23,788 bases of DNA, taken from assembly GCA_964541605.1 (NCBI GenBank), contig CAZIQY010000042.1, positions 1-23,788 of the forward strand. The letters are read 5' to 3'. Each line of letters starts with the position of its first letter. Position 1 is the stretch's first letter. Positions 8,709-15,521 of this stretch are shown here, piece after piece. Origin of the DNA: CAZIQY01 sp964541605. Lineage in GTDB: Bacteria; Desulfobacterota; Syntrophia; Syntrophales; UBA2185. Under the pieces are notes generated by a model that had not been told where the DNA came from, searched no databases, and worked only from the letters and a program-made list of their open reading frames with translations. The translations under genes were made by a program, and so were the position numbers.

Positions 8709-8816
8709 TCTCAACGTTTGAGAATTTGAAAAAGTTGGGACATTCATGTCACATTCTGCGCGCAACTATATCTGAGTCCATGTAAAAAGTCAAATTTCGA
8801 TCTCAACGTTTAGATC
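8709..8816. promoter_or_regulatory. two related palindromes flanking the LysM promoter (operator candidates)
   Basis: Site 1, 8709-8723, is TCTCAA-CGT-TTGAGA (perfect inverted repeat). Site 2, 8799-8816, is GATCT-CAACGTTT-AGATC. They share TCTCAACGTTT in the same orientation. Site 2 lies just upstream of the -35 box and site 1 in the leader near +42, with centres about 91 bp apart. The placement suits a repressor that binds both sites, possibly by looping (inference). Confidence 0.5.
8765..8793 (-). promoter_or_regulatory. sigma70 promoter for the LysM / PP-loop operon
   Basis: On the minus strand TTGACT (8793-8788), a 17-bp spacer and TATAGT (8770-8765): 5/6 matches to each box at the ideal distance. 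Start of transcription would be near 8758, about 120 nt before the ATG at 8637. Confidence 0.75.
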
Positions 8817-8846
8817 ATTCTTCGTAAATAATACTGATGATCGGGG

Positions 8847-8874
8847 TTGCAAGATCGAGGTCAAGTGATATAAT
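8847..8874 (+). promoter_or_regulatory. sigma70 promoter for the HD / GerMN / EF-G unit
   Basis: TTGCAA (8847-8852), 16-bp spacer and a perfect TATAAT (8869-8874) on the plus strand. Transcription would start near 8881, leaving a leader of about 230 nt before the ATG at 9110. It is divergent from the LysM promoter. Confidence 0.65.
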
Positions 8875-9031
8875 ACTGAAATTTTTCTGACCGGGAGCAC
8901 ATTTTGAGACCTTTGACAAACATGAAAAATGCATTCCGTTCTGCTAAAATCTTTTTTGCAGATACCTCAGAAATTTTGAAGGAATTCATTGGAACGTAAA
9001 TTGATTCCCGTGTTAAATAAAATATCATATG

Positions 9032-9049
9032 CGCCGGGGATTTCCGGCG
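9032..9049 (+). promoter_or_regulatory. leader stem-loop
   Basis: Perfect 6-bp GC stem CGCCGG / CCGGCG around a 6-nt loop GGATTT, about 60 nt before the ATG of the 72-aa gene, with no T tract. It may be a leader structure that affects mRNA stability or translation; the role is unproven. Confidence 0.35.
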
Positions 9050-9109
9050 TCAGGTGAGGAGACCTCATGTTCTGTCAGAGAACGGAAGATGCTCAGGAGG
9101 TATCGTGCA

Positions 9110-9328
9110 ATGGGTGATGCGGAAAAGCAGGCAGCCTTTATAAAAGAGATCCAGGCCAGATTTGATAAGAAACTAAGGGAACAGGAGATCTCCGTTGTGG
9201 AATACTGGAAACTCCAGATGGATAAATTAATAACCATGAGACCGGAAGGAATTGCATCCCTTCAGTTGCAAATGAAGAGGATTTCCGATATGATGGCAAA
9301 CCGTATCAAAATGCTGAAAAAGGAATAA
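9110..9328 (+). CDS. 72-aa helical hypothetical protein
   Basis: Short charged protein, MGDAEKQAAFIKEIQARF onward, with heptad-like spacing of hydrophobics and many Lys/Glu, so it is probably all helix or coiled coil; no Cys and no membrane segment. I do not recognise the family. The start is decided by AGGAGG at 9095-9100, 9 nt before the ATG. A longer reading from ATG 9029 would run through the leader stem-loop and has no ribosome site. It ends 1 nt before the HD gene, whose ribosome site (AAGGA) lies in its last codons, so the two are translated together and may act together. Confidence 0.7.
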   Translation: MGDAEKQAAFIKEIQARFDKKLREQEISVVEYWKLQMDKLITMRPEGIASLQLQMKRISDMMANRIKMLKKE

Positions 9329-9329
9329 A

Positions 9330-9911
9330 ATGCAGGATATCGCCAATTTCTTATTTGAAGTAGGTATGTTAAAGAAAACACCGAGAACGGGCTTTCAGTT
9401 TCTTGGTTCAGGAAATGAATCTGTTGCGGAACATATCTTAAGAACAGTGTTTATCGGTTACACATTAAGTAAAATGGAAAATGATGTGGATGAATTAAAG
9501 GTTCTGAAGATTTGTCTTGTCCATGACCTTCCTGAAGCCAGGACAGGAGATATGAACTATATGTATAAGAAATATGTAACGGTTGATGAACAGAAGGCCT
9601 TAAAGGAACTGACGGAGACCTTGTTCTTCGGCAAGGATATCGAAGCGGCCGTTACGGAGTTCAATGAAAGAAAGACAAAAGAATCCCTCATCGCCCATGA
9701 CGCGGATCAACTCTCCTTAATTCTTCAACTGAAGGAATGTGGGGACCTTGGTAATAAATACAGTCAGGAATGGATTAAGTTTGCCAGTATGCGTCTTTAT
9801 ACGGAAACGGCAAAGAAGCTGGCCGACACGATTCTTCATACAGATTCGTCTGAATGGTGGTTCAAGGATAAAAGCGACTGGTGGATAAACGGCAATCACA
9901 ACGGCAAATAA
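9330..9911 (+). CDS. HD-domain hydrolase, YfbR/HDDC2-like 5'-nucleotidase type
   Basis: 193-aa soluble metal-dependent phosphohydrolase. HD-superfamily residues are visible: H35 in SVAEHILR, H65-D66 in CLVHDLPEA with E69 next to it, and a distal Asp in AHDADQLS. The order H...HD-x2-E...D and the spacing match the HD_3/YfbR group, whose studied members dephosphorylate (deoxy)nucleoside monophosphates. The C-terminus is Trp-rich (EWWFKDKSDWW), which is common in this group. Start: AAGGA 6 nt upstream of the ATG. It lies between the 72-aa gene and the GerMN gene on one strand. Substrate is inferred from the family only. Confidence 0.85.
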   Translation: MQDIANFLFEVGMLKKTPRTGFQFLGSGNESVAEHILRTVFIGYTLSKMENDVDELKVLKICLVHDLPEARTGDMNYMYKKYVTVDEQKALKELTETLFFGKDIEAAVTEFNERKTKESLIAHDADQLSLILQLKECGDLGNKYSQEWIKFASMRLYTETAKKLADTILHTDSSEWWFKDKSDWWINGNHNGK

Positions 9912-9977
9912 GGCGGTTGCCTTGCAATATTTATTTCACATTTAAGCACTGAGACTGAGACAGGGATAAAGGCGAAA

Positions 9978-10604
9978 ATGGGTACGAAGAAACAGAAGAG
10001 AACGACGGAGATCAAGGTTAAAAAGAAGAAAAAAAGTATCAGAAAGTCATTTCTTTTTTTAATTGTTGCCACGGTGGTTGTGTTCCTCGTTTTGTTATTT
10101 GTGAGTCTATTTGAATATGTTATCCCCCCGACAAAAGATACCGCCGCCAAAAAGAAAGAAAAACAACTGGTCGTTCTCTACTTTTCGGATGCCAACGAAA
10201 GATTTTTAAAACCGGAAGAACGATATATTCCAAAGGAAAATATTCCGACAGAACAGGCGAAAGAGGTGGTGAGGGCACTTCTGGATGGTTCGAAAACGAA
10301 ACTTATAAATACTTTTCCTGATAAAGTGACACTGGAAAGCATAACAATCGACGACTCACAGACTGCCCATGTCAGTTTTGATAACAGCCTTGTTCAGCGT
10401 CACCCGGGTGGCAGCGCCAGCGAAATGGCTACCATTTATTCCTTGACAAACAGCCTGATAAAAAATGTCTCAGGCATTAAGAAAGTGAAGCTGCTGATTG
10501 CGGGGAAGGAAGTAGAGTCTATCAGGGGACACATTAATACCAGACATCCATTTACCATGAATAAGGAATTGCTGGCGCCCGGATCAAAGGAAGGACGATC
10601 CTGA
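9978..10604 (+). CDS. membrane-anchored GerMN-domain protein
   Basis: 208 aa. A very basic cytoplasmic N-terminus (KVKKKKKSIRK) and one membrane helix (about 25-48) are followed by an extracytoplasmic GerMN domain (about 65-185) with the typical LVVLYFSDANERFL opening, an EQAKEVVRALLDG helix, and VSFDNSLV followed by SEMATIYSLTNSL. GerM is known from spore formation and germination in Firmicutes, but this domain is widespread in non-sporulating Gram-negatives, where its role is unclear. No other sporulation gene is present here, so the name should not be read as evidence for spores. The gene begins 66 nt after the HD gene with a modest AAAGGCG site, and ends 3 nt before the EF-G start, so it shares that transcript. 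Confidence 0.85.
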   Translation: MGTKKQKRTTEIKVKKKKKSIRKSFLFLIVATVVVFLVLLFVSLFEYVIPPTKDTAAKKKEKQLVVLYFSDANERFLKPEERYIPKENIPTEQAKEVVRALLDGSKTKLINTFPDKVTLESITIDDSQTAHVSFDNSLVQRHPGGSASEMATIYSLTNSLIKNVSGIKKVKLLIAGKEVESIRGHINTRHPFTMNKELLAPGSKEGRS

Positions 10605-10607
10605 ATC

Positions 10608-12641
10608 ATGTCTTCAAGGTCAAAACTGTCAAGAACCAGAAATATCGGGATTGTGGCCCATATTGATGCCGGCAAGACCACCGTGACAGAGAGGATTCTC
10701 TTTTACACGGGGAAGGTATACAAAATGGGCGAGGTCCATGATGGGGAAGCGACAATGGACTGGATGCCTCAGGAACAGGAGAGGGGAATCACGATCACCT
10801 CTGCGGTTACTGCTTGCAGCTGGAAAAATCATGAAATTCAGATCATCGATACGCCGGGTCACGTCGACTTCACTATGGAGGTTGAAAGGTGCCTTAGAGT
10901 TCTTGATGGCGCAGTGGTTGTATTTTGCGCCGTCGGGGGCGTTGAACCTCAATCCGAGACCGTTTGGCATCAGGCTGATAAATATGGGGTTCCTAAAATT
11001 GCCTTTATCAATAAAATGGACCGGATCGGAGCCAATTATTTCGGAACAATCAAGATGATGGAGGAAAGATTCGGTTCCATTCCTCTGGCCATACAGATTC
11101 CACACGGCCAGGAGGAAAACTTTACCGGGATTGTTGACCTGATTGCTGAGAAGCTCATCACATGGGATGAAAATTCATTAGGAATATCTCTTTCGCTGTC
11201 GGAGATTCCACCCGCTATATCTTCACAGGCTAAAGAACACCGTGAAAAATTGATTGAGACGCTTGCAGAGATTGATGATCACATTGCGGAGATGTATCTG
11301 GAGGGCGCCGACATCTCAGACAAGGAGATGATCACGGCCATCAGGCAGGCAACGATTTCTCTGAAGGCAGTACCTGTCATGTGTGGTACAGCCTTGCGAA
11401 ACAAGGGAATTCAGCCGGTCATGGATGCTGTTGTTCATTTCCTCCCATCGCCGGAAGATATCCCCCCCGTCAGGGGGATCAATCCATTGACGGGAGAAGA
11501 AGAAACCCGATTGAGCAATGATAAAGAGCCGTTGGCCGCTCTTGCATTCAAAGTCATGCAGGACGAGGGACGGAAGTTGACGTACCTGAGAATATATTCA
11601 GGACATCTTCAAATGGGTGAAGAGGTTTATAACGCCACGACAGGAAAGAAGGAAAAAATAGCGCGGCTACTGAAAATGCATGCCAACAAAAGGGAACGGA
11701 TTGACAAATGTGGCGCCGGGGGCATCGTGGCTGTAGTAGGACTGAAGGAGACGACCACCGGGAATACAATCTCCGACGAGTCTCGACCGATTCTATTGGA
11801 AACAATCGAGTTCTACGATCCCGTTATCAGCCAGGCAATTGAAGCTAAAACCCCTGCCGATCAGGAGAAACTATCCATCGCCCTGGCCAAACTGATGGAA
11901 GAAGATCCTACAATCAAAGTAAGATATGAAGATGAAACAGCACAAACCGTTATTTCCGGAATGGGGGAACTCCACCTCGATATTCTTATCGACCGGCTGA
12001 AGAGGGAGTTTAACGCCCTCGTAAATGTAGGTAAACCACGGGTTGTCTACAGGGAAACCATTCAAAAAAGGGTGGAGGTCGAAGGGCGTTTTGAAAAGGA
12101 ACTGGGTGAAAAAAAACATTTCGGTCATGTCCGGCTGTCTCTTGAGCCGGTACAAAGGGGGGTGGGAATGGAATTTGTCAGACTGACGGATAAATCCATC
12201 ATCCCTTTCGAATTCCATGAAGCCATTGAAGAGGGCATTCGGGAAGCAGCCCTGAGTGGTGTTTTAGGAGGATATCCTCTTGTGGATATCAGGGTTGCTG
12301 TTGTAGGGGGCTCCTTCAGAGAGGGTGAGTCTACATTCCTCGGTTATAAAATAGCGGGATCATCGGCTTTGAAAGATGGTTGTCTGCAGGCTGACCCGAC
12401 GCTTCTTGAGCCTGTCATGATGGTGGATATCATCACGCCCAGGGAATTTATGGGAGAAGTCATCGGAGACATCAATGCAAGAAGAGGAGAGATTCAGGCC
12501 ATAGCCACAAAAGGGCCGATCAGCGAAATCAAGGCAAAAGTACCGTTGAAAGCGATGTTTGGATATTCAACAGATCTTCGCTCGGCAACTCAGGGGAGAG
12601 CCACTTTCTCCATGCAGTTTTTTGCATATGATAAGACCTGA
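10608..12641 (+). CDS. fusA: translation elongation factor G paralogue
   Basis: 677-aa ribosomal translocase-type GTPase. G motifs: AHIDAGKTT (17-25), RGITI (59-63), DTPGH (81-85), NKMD (135-138) and CGTALRNKG in place of the usual GSA-x-KNKG. Domains II-V follow, with GMGELHLDILIDRLKREF in domain III. In domain IV the GGRGQYGHV segment typical of housekeeping EF-G is replaced by ELGEKKHFGHV. Together with its place behind a GerMN gene rather than in the rpsL-rpsG-tuf cluster, this suggests a secondary EF-G, possibly of the spdEFG type known from spirochaetes, planctomycetes and deltaproteobacteria, where translocation and ribosome recycling are divided between paralogues. Which role this one has cannot be decided here. 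The ATG lies 3 nt after the GerMN stop with AAGGA upstream. Confidence 0.92.
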   Translation: MSSRSKLSRTRNIGIVAHIDAGKTTVTERILFYTGKVYKMGEVHDGEATMDWMPQEQERGITITSAVTACSWKNHEIQIIDTPGHVDFTMEVERCLRVLDGAVVVFCAVGGVEPQSETVWHQADKYGVPKIAFINKMDRIGANYFGTIKMMEERFGSIPLAIQIPHGQEENFTGIVDLIAEKLITWDENSLGISLSLSEIPPAISSQAKEHREKLIETLAEIDDHIAEMYLEGADISDKEMITAIRQATISLKAVPVMCGTALRNKGIQPVMDAVVHFLPSPEDIPPVRGINPLTGEEETRLSNDKEPLAALAFKVMQDEGRKLTYLRIYSGHLQMGEEVYNATTGKKEKIARLLKMHANKRERIDKCGAGGIVAVVGLKETTTGNTISDESRPILLETIEFYDPVISQAIEAKTPADQEKLSIALAKLMEEDPTIKVRYEDETAQTVISGMGELHLDILIDRLKREFNALVNVGKPRVVYRETIQKRVEVEGRFEKELGEKKHFGHVRLSLEPVQRGVGMEFVRLTDKSIIPFEFHEAIEEGIREAALSGVLGGYPLVDIRVAVVGGSFREGESTFLGYKIAGSSALKDGCLQADPTLLEPVMMVDIITPREFMGEVIGDINARRGEIQAIATKGPISEIKAKVPLKAMFGYSTDLRSATQGRATFSMQFFAYDKT

Positions 12642-12693
12642 GAGCCATACAGAATTCATTTGAAAAAACTTTAAATTTATAAGAAGAAAGTAC

Positions 12694-14832
12694 ATGGAAA
12701 AAGTAACAGACGGGAACGAACTATCTCCCAGGGCTTCTTTCGCTCCTCTGCTTGACAGGGACAAATTGCTGAAAAGCATCTTCCGGATCAGCACTTCTCT
12801 GACCGCCCCCTCGAATGTTAATAAGATTCTTAAGAAAATTTTAAATGAAGTGGTTGATACGATTGGTTTCGACATGGGTATTATTCGTCTTATGGATGAG
12901 ACGAAAAAATATTTGGAAACAAAGGTTGTGAAAAATTACAATCCGGAAGAGGTAAAAAAGGCCTTTTCGGTTGCTTTGAGTCTTGATGAACATGACTGTA
13001 TCTCAACGAAAGTTGCAAAGTCCGGGCAACCCATAGCCATCGAGGATGCGGCAACGGACCCGAGAATTACAGAGACCGACCGCATGTTGACCAAGATATA
13101 CAACCAGGGTTCGATTGTTTGTGCCCCCCTTAAAATAGGGGATGAGGTTATTGGCACTATTGCCGCCTGGTGTAAAGAAGAAACAAAATTTTTCCCCGAG
13201 GAAATCAGTCTCTTCCTGACTTTTGCAAACCAGATGAGCATCATCATTCACAGTACAAGACTTTTTGAAACAAACGCGGAAAAGATTCGAGAGCTTATGA
13301 TTCTTCAGGAGGCTGTTTCTGAAATCAACATCAGTCGCGTCCTGGATAACAGAATTCTTGATATTCTCAATAAAAGCGCCCTGAAAATTGCGAAGGCAGA
13401 CAAGGTTCTGGTTTATTTTCTTGATATTGAGAAAGATCGGTGTCTGGTCATGGATAGCGGCAAAGTATTCATTGAGGACAAGAAAACCTATGATGATAAA
13501 ATTGGGAAGAGTATTATTAAAGAAGCAATAGACACAGACGCTATTGTTGTAAGGCGTGAGTCATCTGATGCGACCCGATTAACGATTCCTGTATATGATA
13601 GCTATCTCTCAGAGATTGCTTTTCCTCTGCATATCAAGGACAAGTTCAACGGCGCCTTGTATCTGGCGAAAAAATCGGGAGGCTATTCTCAGGATCAGAT
13701 TAATATCCTTGATGTTTTGGTTAAAAATGCCGTTACCTCCTATGACAATGCTATCATGCACTCAGTTTTGTCACTTGAAGCAAAAACGCTGAAAACTGAA
13801 GTGGAAAAGCTGAAAGAAAGAGAGGATATCCTCCTCGGTTTCTATAACATTCTGGGGAAATCAAAAAAAATGCAGGGTCTTTTTCATGTCGTTGAAGAAG
13901 TCGCTGCCCATAATACGAATATTTTGATTCAGGGTGAAAGTGGTACAGGCAAGGAATTAATAGCCAGGGCGATTCACAGGCAGAGTAACAGAAATGCGAA
14001 ACCCTTTGTGGATGTCAATTGTGCGGCAATCCCCGGGACGCTTCTTGAGAGCGAACTTTTCGGCTATGAGGCGGGTGCCTTTACGGACGCGCGTAAAAGG
14101 AAAATCGGTCTTTTGGAATATGCAAACGGCGGGACTCTGCTTTTGGATGAAGTCGGAGACATGAGTATCCACCTGCAAGTCAAGTTCCTGAGAATGTTAG
14201 AGAACGGCTACATCCGAAGGTTAGGGGGAACGGAAAATATACCTGTCGATGTTAGATTTGTATTCTCGACAAACAGAGACCTCTCTCAAATGGTAAACGA
14301 AGGTTTGTTTCGCGAAGACCTTTTTTACAGAATTAGAGTTGTTCCGATCATGATCCCGCCGCTAAGGGAAAGGGGTGACGACATCATCCTTCTGGCGAGA
14401 TATTATATGGAAGAATTCAATAAGAAATTCGGAAAGAAAGTGAAGGGTTTCAGCAAGGAGGCGGAACAAGTATTGAAATCCTATTTCTGGCCTGGGAATG
14501 TGAGGGAACTGAAGAATATTATCGAACGGGTGATGATTCTACAGAATATCGGAAATATTATTACGCCGGAGAATCTGCCTGCAGAAATTCAGACAACTCA
14601 GCGTCAAAAACAGCTCAACATTAACATTGATGACATTGTCGCACTATTGTCTTCAGATGCGATTGATTATACATCTGTTACTGAAAAAATCATCACGGAA
14701 ATTAAAGAGAAGATTCTTGAAAATGCCCTTGAAATCAGCGGCGGTAACAAGACTGTAGCGGCAAAGCATTTGAGTATTTCACGCTACAAGCTTATCAGAG
14801 AACAGAAGAAAATTGACAGACAAATCAACTGA
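12694..14832 (+). CDS. sigma54-dependent activator: GAF-GAF-AAA+-Fis
   Basis: 712-aa enhancer-binding protein. Two GAF-type sensor regions (about 40-195 and 205-365) are joined by a short coiled coil to the AAA+ domain (about 385-620) and a Fis-type HTH (about 660-710, GGNKTVAAKHLSISRYKL). The ATPase has Walker A GESGTGKE (414-421), Walker B GGTLLLDE (D485, E486) and the arginine-rich REDLFYRIRVV region. The sigma54-contact loop is GAFTDA (461-466), not the usual GAFTGA: D465 replaces the second Gly. The input is probably a small molecule or redox signal bound by GAF; there is no receiver domain, so this is not a standard response regulator. Palindromes that fit its DNA targets start 10 nt after the stop, followed by a -24/-12 promoter. 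AGAAGAAAG upstream of the ATG is a modest ribosome site. Confidence 0.93.
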   Translation: MEKVTDGNELSPRASFAPLLDRDKLLKSIFRISTSLTAPSNVNKILKKILNEVVDTIGFDMGIIRLMDETKKYLETKVVKNYNPEEVKKAFSVALSLDEHDCISTKVAKSGQPIAIEDAATDPRITETDRMLTKIYNQGSIVCAPLKIGDEVIGTIAAWCKEETKFFPEEISLFLTFANQMSIIIHSTRLFETNAEKIRELMILQEAVSEINISRVLDNRILDILNKSALKIAKADKVLVYFLDIEKDRCLVMDSGKVFIEDKKTYDDKIGKSIIKEAIDTDAIVVRRESSDATRLTIPVYDSYLSEIAFPLHIKDKFNGALYLAKKSGGYSQDQINILDVLVKNAVTSYDNAIMHSVLSLEAKTLKTEVEKLKEREDILLGFYNILGKSKKMQGLFHVVEEVAAHNTNILIQGESGTGKELIARAIHRQSNRNAKPFVDVNCAAIPGTLLESELFGYEAGAFTDARKRKIGLLEYANGGTLLLDEVGDMSIHLQVKFLRMLENGYIRRLGGTENIPVDVRFVFSTNRDLSQMVNEGLFREDLFYRIRVVPIMIPPLRERGDDIILLARYYMEEFNKKFGKKVKGFSKEAEQVLKSYFWPGNVRELKNIIERVMILQNIGNIITPENLPAEIQTTQRQKQLNINIDDIVALLSSDAIDYTSVTEKIITEIKEKILENALEISGGNKTVAAKHLSISRYKLIREQKKIDRQIN

Positions 14833-14841
14833 CAAACCGAC

Positions 14842-14884
14842 GTCTGTGCGTATATCGCACTATTTGTGCGATATACGCACAGAC
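14842..14884. repeat. 19-bp perfect inverted repeat
   Basis: Arms 14842-14860 and 14866-14884 are exact reverse complements with a 5-nt centre TATTT. Each arm itself contains GTGCG-N5-CGCAC. It begins 10 nt after the activator stop codon. As RNA it would form a long hairpin, but no T tract follows, so I favour a DNA-level role (activator binding) over a terminator. Confidence 0.8.
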
Positions 14885-14962
14885 AGTTCAAAACAGATTC
14901 CCGTTGCGTTTCCCGAATAATAACGTTTTTGTGCGTGCGGTAATCGCACGTTTTGTGCACAA
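14842..14962. promoter_or_regulatory. candidate enhancer (UAS) array for the sigma54 activator
   Basis: Three copies of GTGCG-N5-CGCAC: 14846-14860 (N5 = TATAT), 14866-14880 (ATATA) and 14935-14949 (GTAAT, extended to CGTGCG/CGCACG). A related palindrome TTGTGCACAA lies at 14953-14962. Copies 1 and 2 are 20 bp apart centre to centre, about two helical turns. Symmetry and 15-17-bp size resemble known NtrC-type sites (TGCAC-N5-GGTGCA class). They lie about 155-270 bp upstream of the sigma54 promoter at 15115, as expected for upstream activating sequences bound by the neighbouring activator (inference). Confidence 0.6.
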
Positions 14963-15114
14963 TCCATCAGGAAAGTTACCAGGCTTTCTGACGGAGACCC
15001 GTTTTTTCTTCAAAAACGATAATCTTGTAATATACTATGATAATAGATAGATAGACGATAACAATTCGCCCTGTCTTTACGATTTAAGCTTGATTGTTTC
15101 TTGAATTTAATATT

Positions 15115-15130
15115 TGGCATTTAATTTGCG
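15115..15130 (+). promoter_or_regulatory. sigma54 (-24/-12) promoter
   Basis: TGGCAT-T-TAAT-TTGCG. Invariant GG (15116-15117) and GC (15128-15129) have the required spacing, and 9 of 11 consensus positions of TGGCAC-N5-TTGCA match. Transcription would start near 15141. Nothing but this promoter and the palindrome array lies between the activator gene and the start site. Confidence 0.7.
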
Positions 15131-15148
15131 AAGAACACTATCATCGAA

Positions 15149-15226
15149 GAGACCTCAAGAGAATGGAAGAAACCTTTAGGAATAATCTGACGAAATGATT
15201 TATGAAAGGTAATCCTCAGAGGTCTC
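15149..15226 (+). promoter_or_regulatory. nested stem structure in the sigma54 transcript leader
   Basis: Outer arms GAGACCTC (15149-15156) and GAGGTCTC (15219-15226) are exact complements. Inner arms ACCTTT (15172-15177) and AAAGGT (15205-15210) are nested inside. If the transcript starts near 15141 this would fold about 8 nt from its 5' end. It could be a leader structure or the body of a separate small RNA. Confidence 0.4.
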
Positions 15227-15257
15227 GCTGCACTAATACCGTATCATAGATAAATAG

Positions 15258-15488
15258 ATGAAAAAGGAGGAGAAGAAGCGAAGTTCGCAGAACGAGGATC
15301 AGGAAGAGTTGTTGTCGAATTCTGAATTTGGGTTTGTGTACGATTTTTTTATATCGGAAGGTAAAAAGGTAACTCCAAGAAAGAGGGCAGAAAGAGGAAA
15401 GCCCCAGGAAAAGAGAAAAAGCGAATTAAAGTCTAAAGATCAAAGTGAAACGTTTTTTCTTCCTGATTTTTTTACCCACGAAGATTAG
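15258..15488 (+). CDS. 76-aa highly charged hypothetical protein
   Basis: ORF starting MKKEEKKRSSQNEDQEELLS, dominated by Lys, Glu, Arg and Ser, with two aromatic patches (FGFVYDFFISEGKK about 25-38 and FFLPDFF about 66-72). I recognise no family, signal peptide or membrane helix. It is the only sizeable frame on the transcript from the sigma54 promoter. There is no Shine-Dalgarno before the ATG; AAGGAGG occurs just inside the frame (near 15264) with no start codon at proper distance after it. Translation is therefore uncertain and the frame may be accidental within a regulatory RNA. If translated, its expression should follow the activator. Confidence 0.45.
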   Translation: MKKEEKKRSSQNEDQEELLSNSEFGFVYDFFISEGKKVTPRKRAERGKPQEKRKSELKSKDQSETFFLPDFFTHED

Positions 15489-15521
15489 TTCTGCCGGTAA
15501 TGTGAAGATTTTTATTAATGA

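Larger units (their letters stand above)
8638..9109. other. 472-bp divergent intergenic region
   Basis: Between the LysM gene and the 72-aa gene. It holds the minus-strand promoter, the paired palindromes and the plus-strand promoter listed separately. The plus-strand leader contains an open stretch at 8904-8999 (TTG start, 31 codons, GGGAG upstream, first residues MRPLTNMKNAFRSAKIF) that I do not count as a gene, and a stem-loop at 9032-9049. No tRNA, repeat array or known riboswitch is recognisable. Confidence 0.6.
14833..15257. other. 425-bp regulatory region after the activator gene
   Basis: Contains the palindrome array, a GATA-rich AT stretch (about 15030-15060), the sigma54 promoter and a 117-nt transcript leader. 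A weak terminator-like element (GAAAG-N8-CTTTC followed by ACGG-AGAC-CCGT and six T) sits at about 14973-15008 and may end the activator mRNA. Very short frames in the leader (for example 15163-15198, 11 codons) are not counted as genes. Confidence 0.6.

Noticed and set aside
8913..8918. TTGACA in the leader as another promoter
   Set aside because: No -10-like hexamer at 15-19 bp.
8904..8999. 31-codon frame (TTG start) in the leader before the 72-aa gene
   Set aside because: GGGAG upstream is suggestive, but it is too short and of unremarkable composition to call a gene.
14842..14884. Large inverted repeat as the activator gene's terminator
   Set aside because: No T tract after the second arm, and its half-sites recur at 14935-14949, which fits protein binding better.
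15039..15060. GATA-rich tandem stretch
   Set aside because: Short and irregular low-complexity AT DNA; no defined repeat unit or structure.
15163..15249. Chain of tiny overlapping frames (11, 5 and 15 codons) in the sigma54 leader
   Set aside because: No clear ribosome sites; expected by chance. Kept only as a remark under the leader structure.
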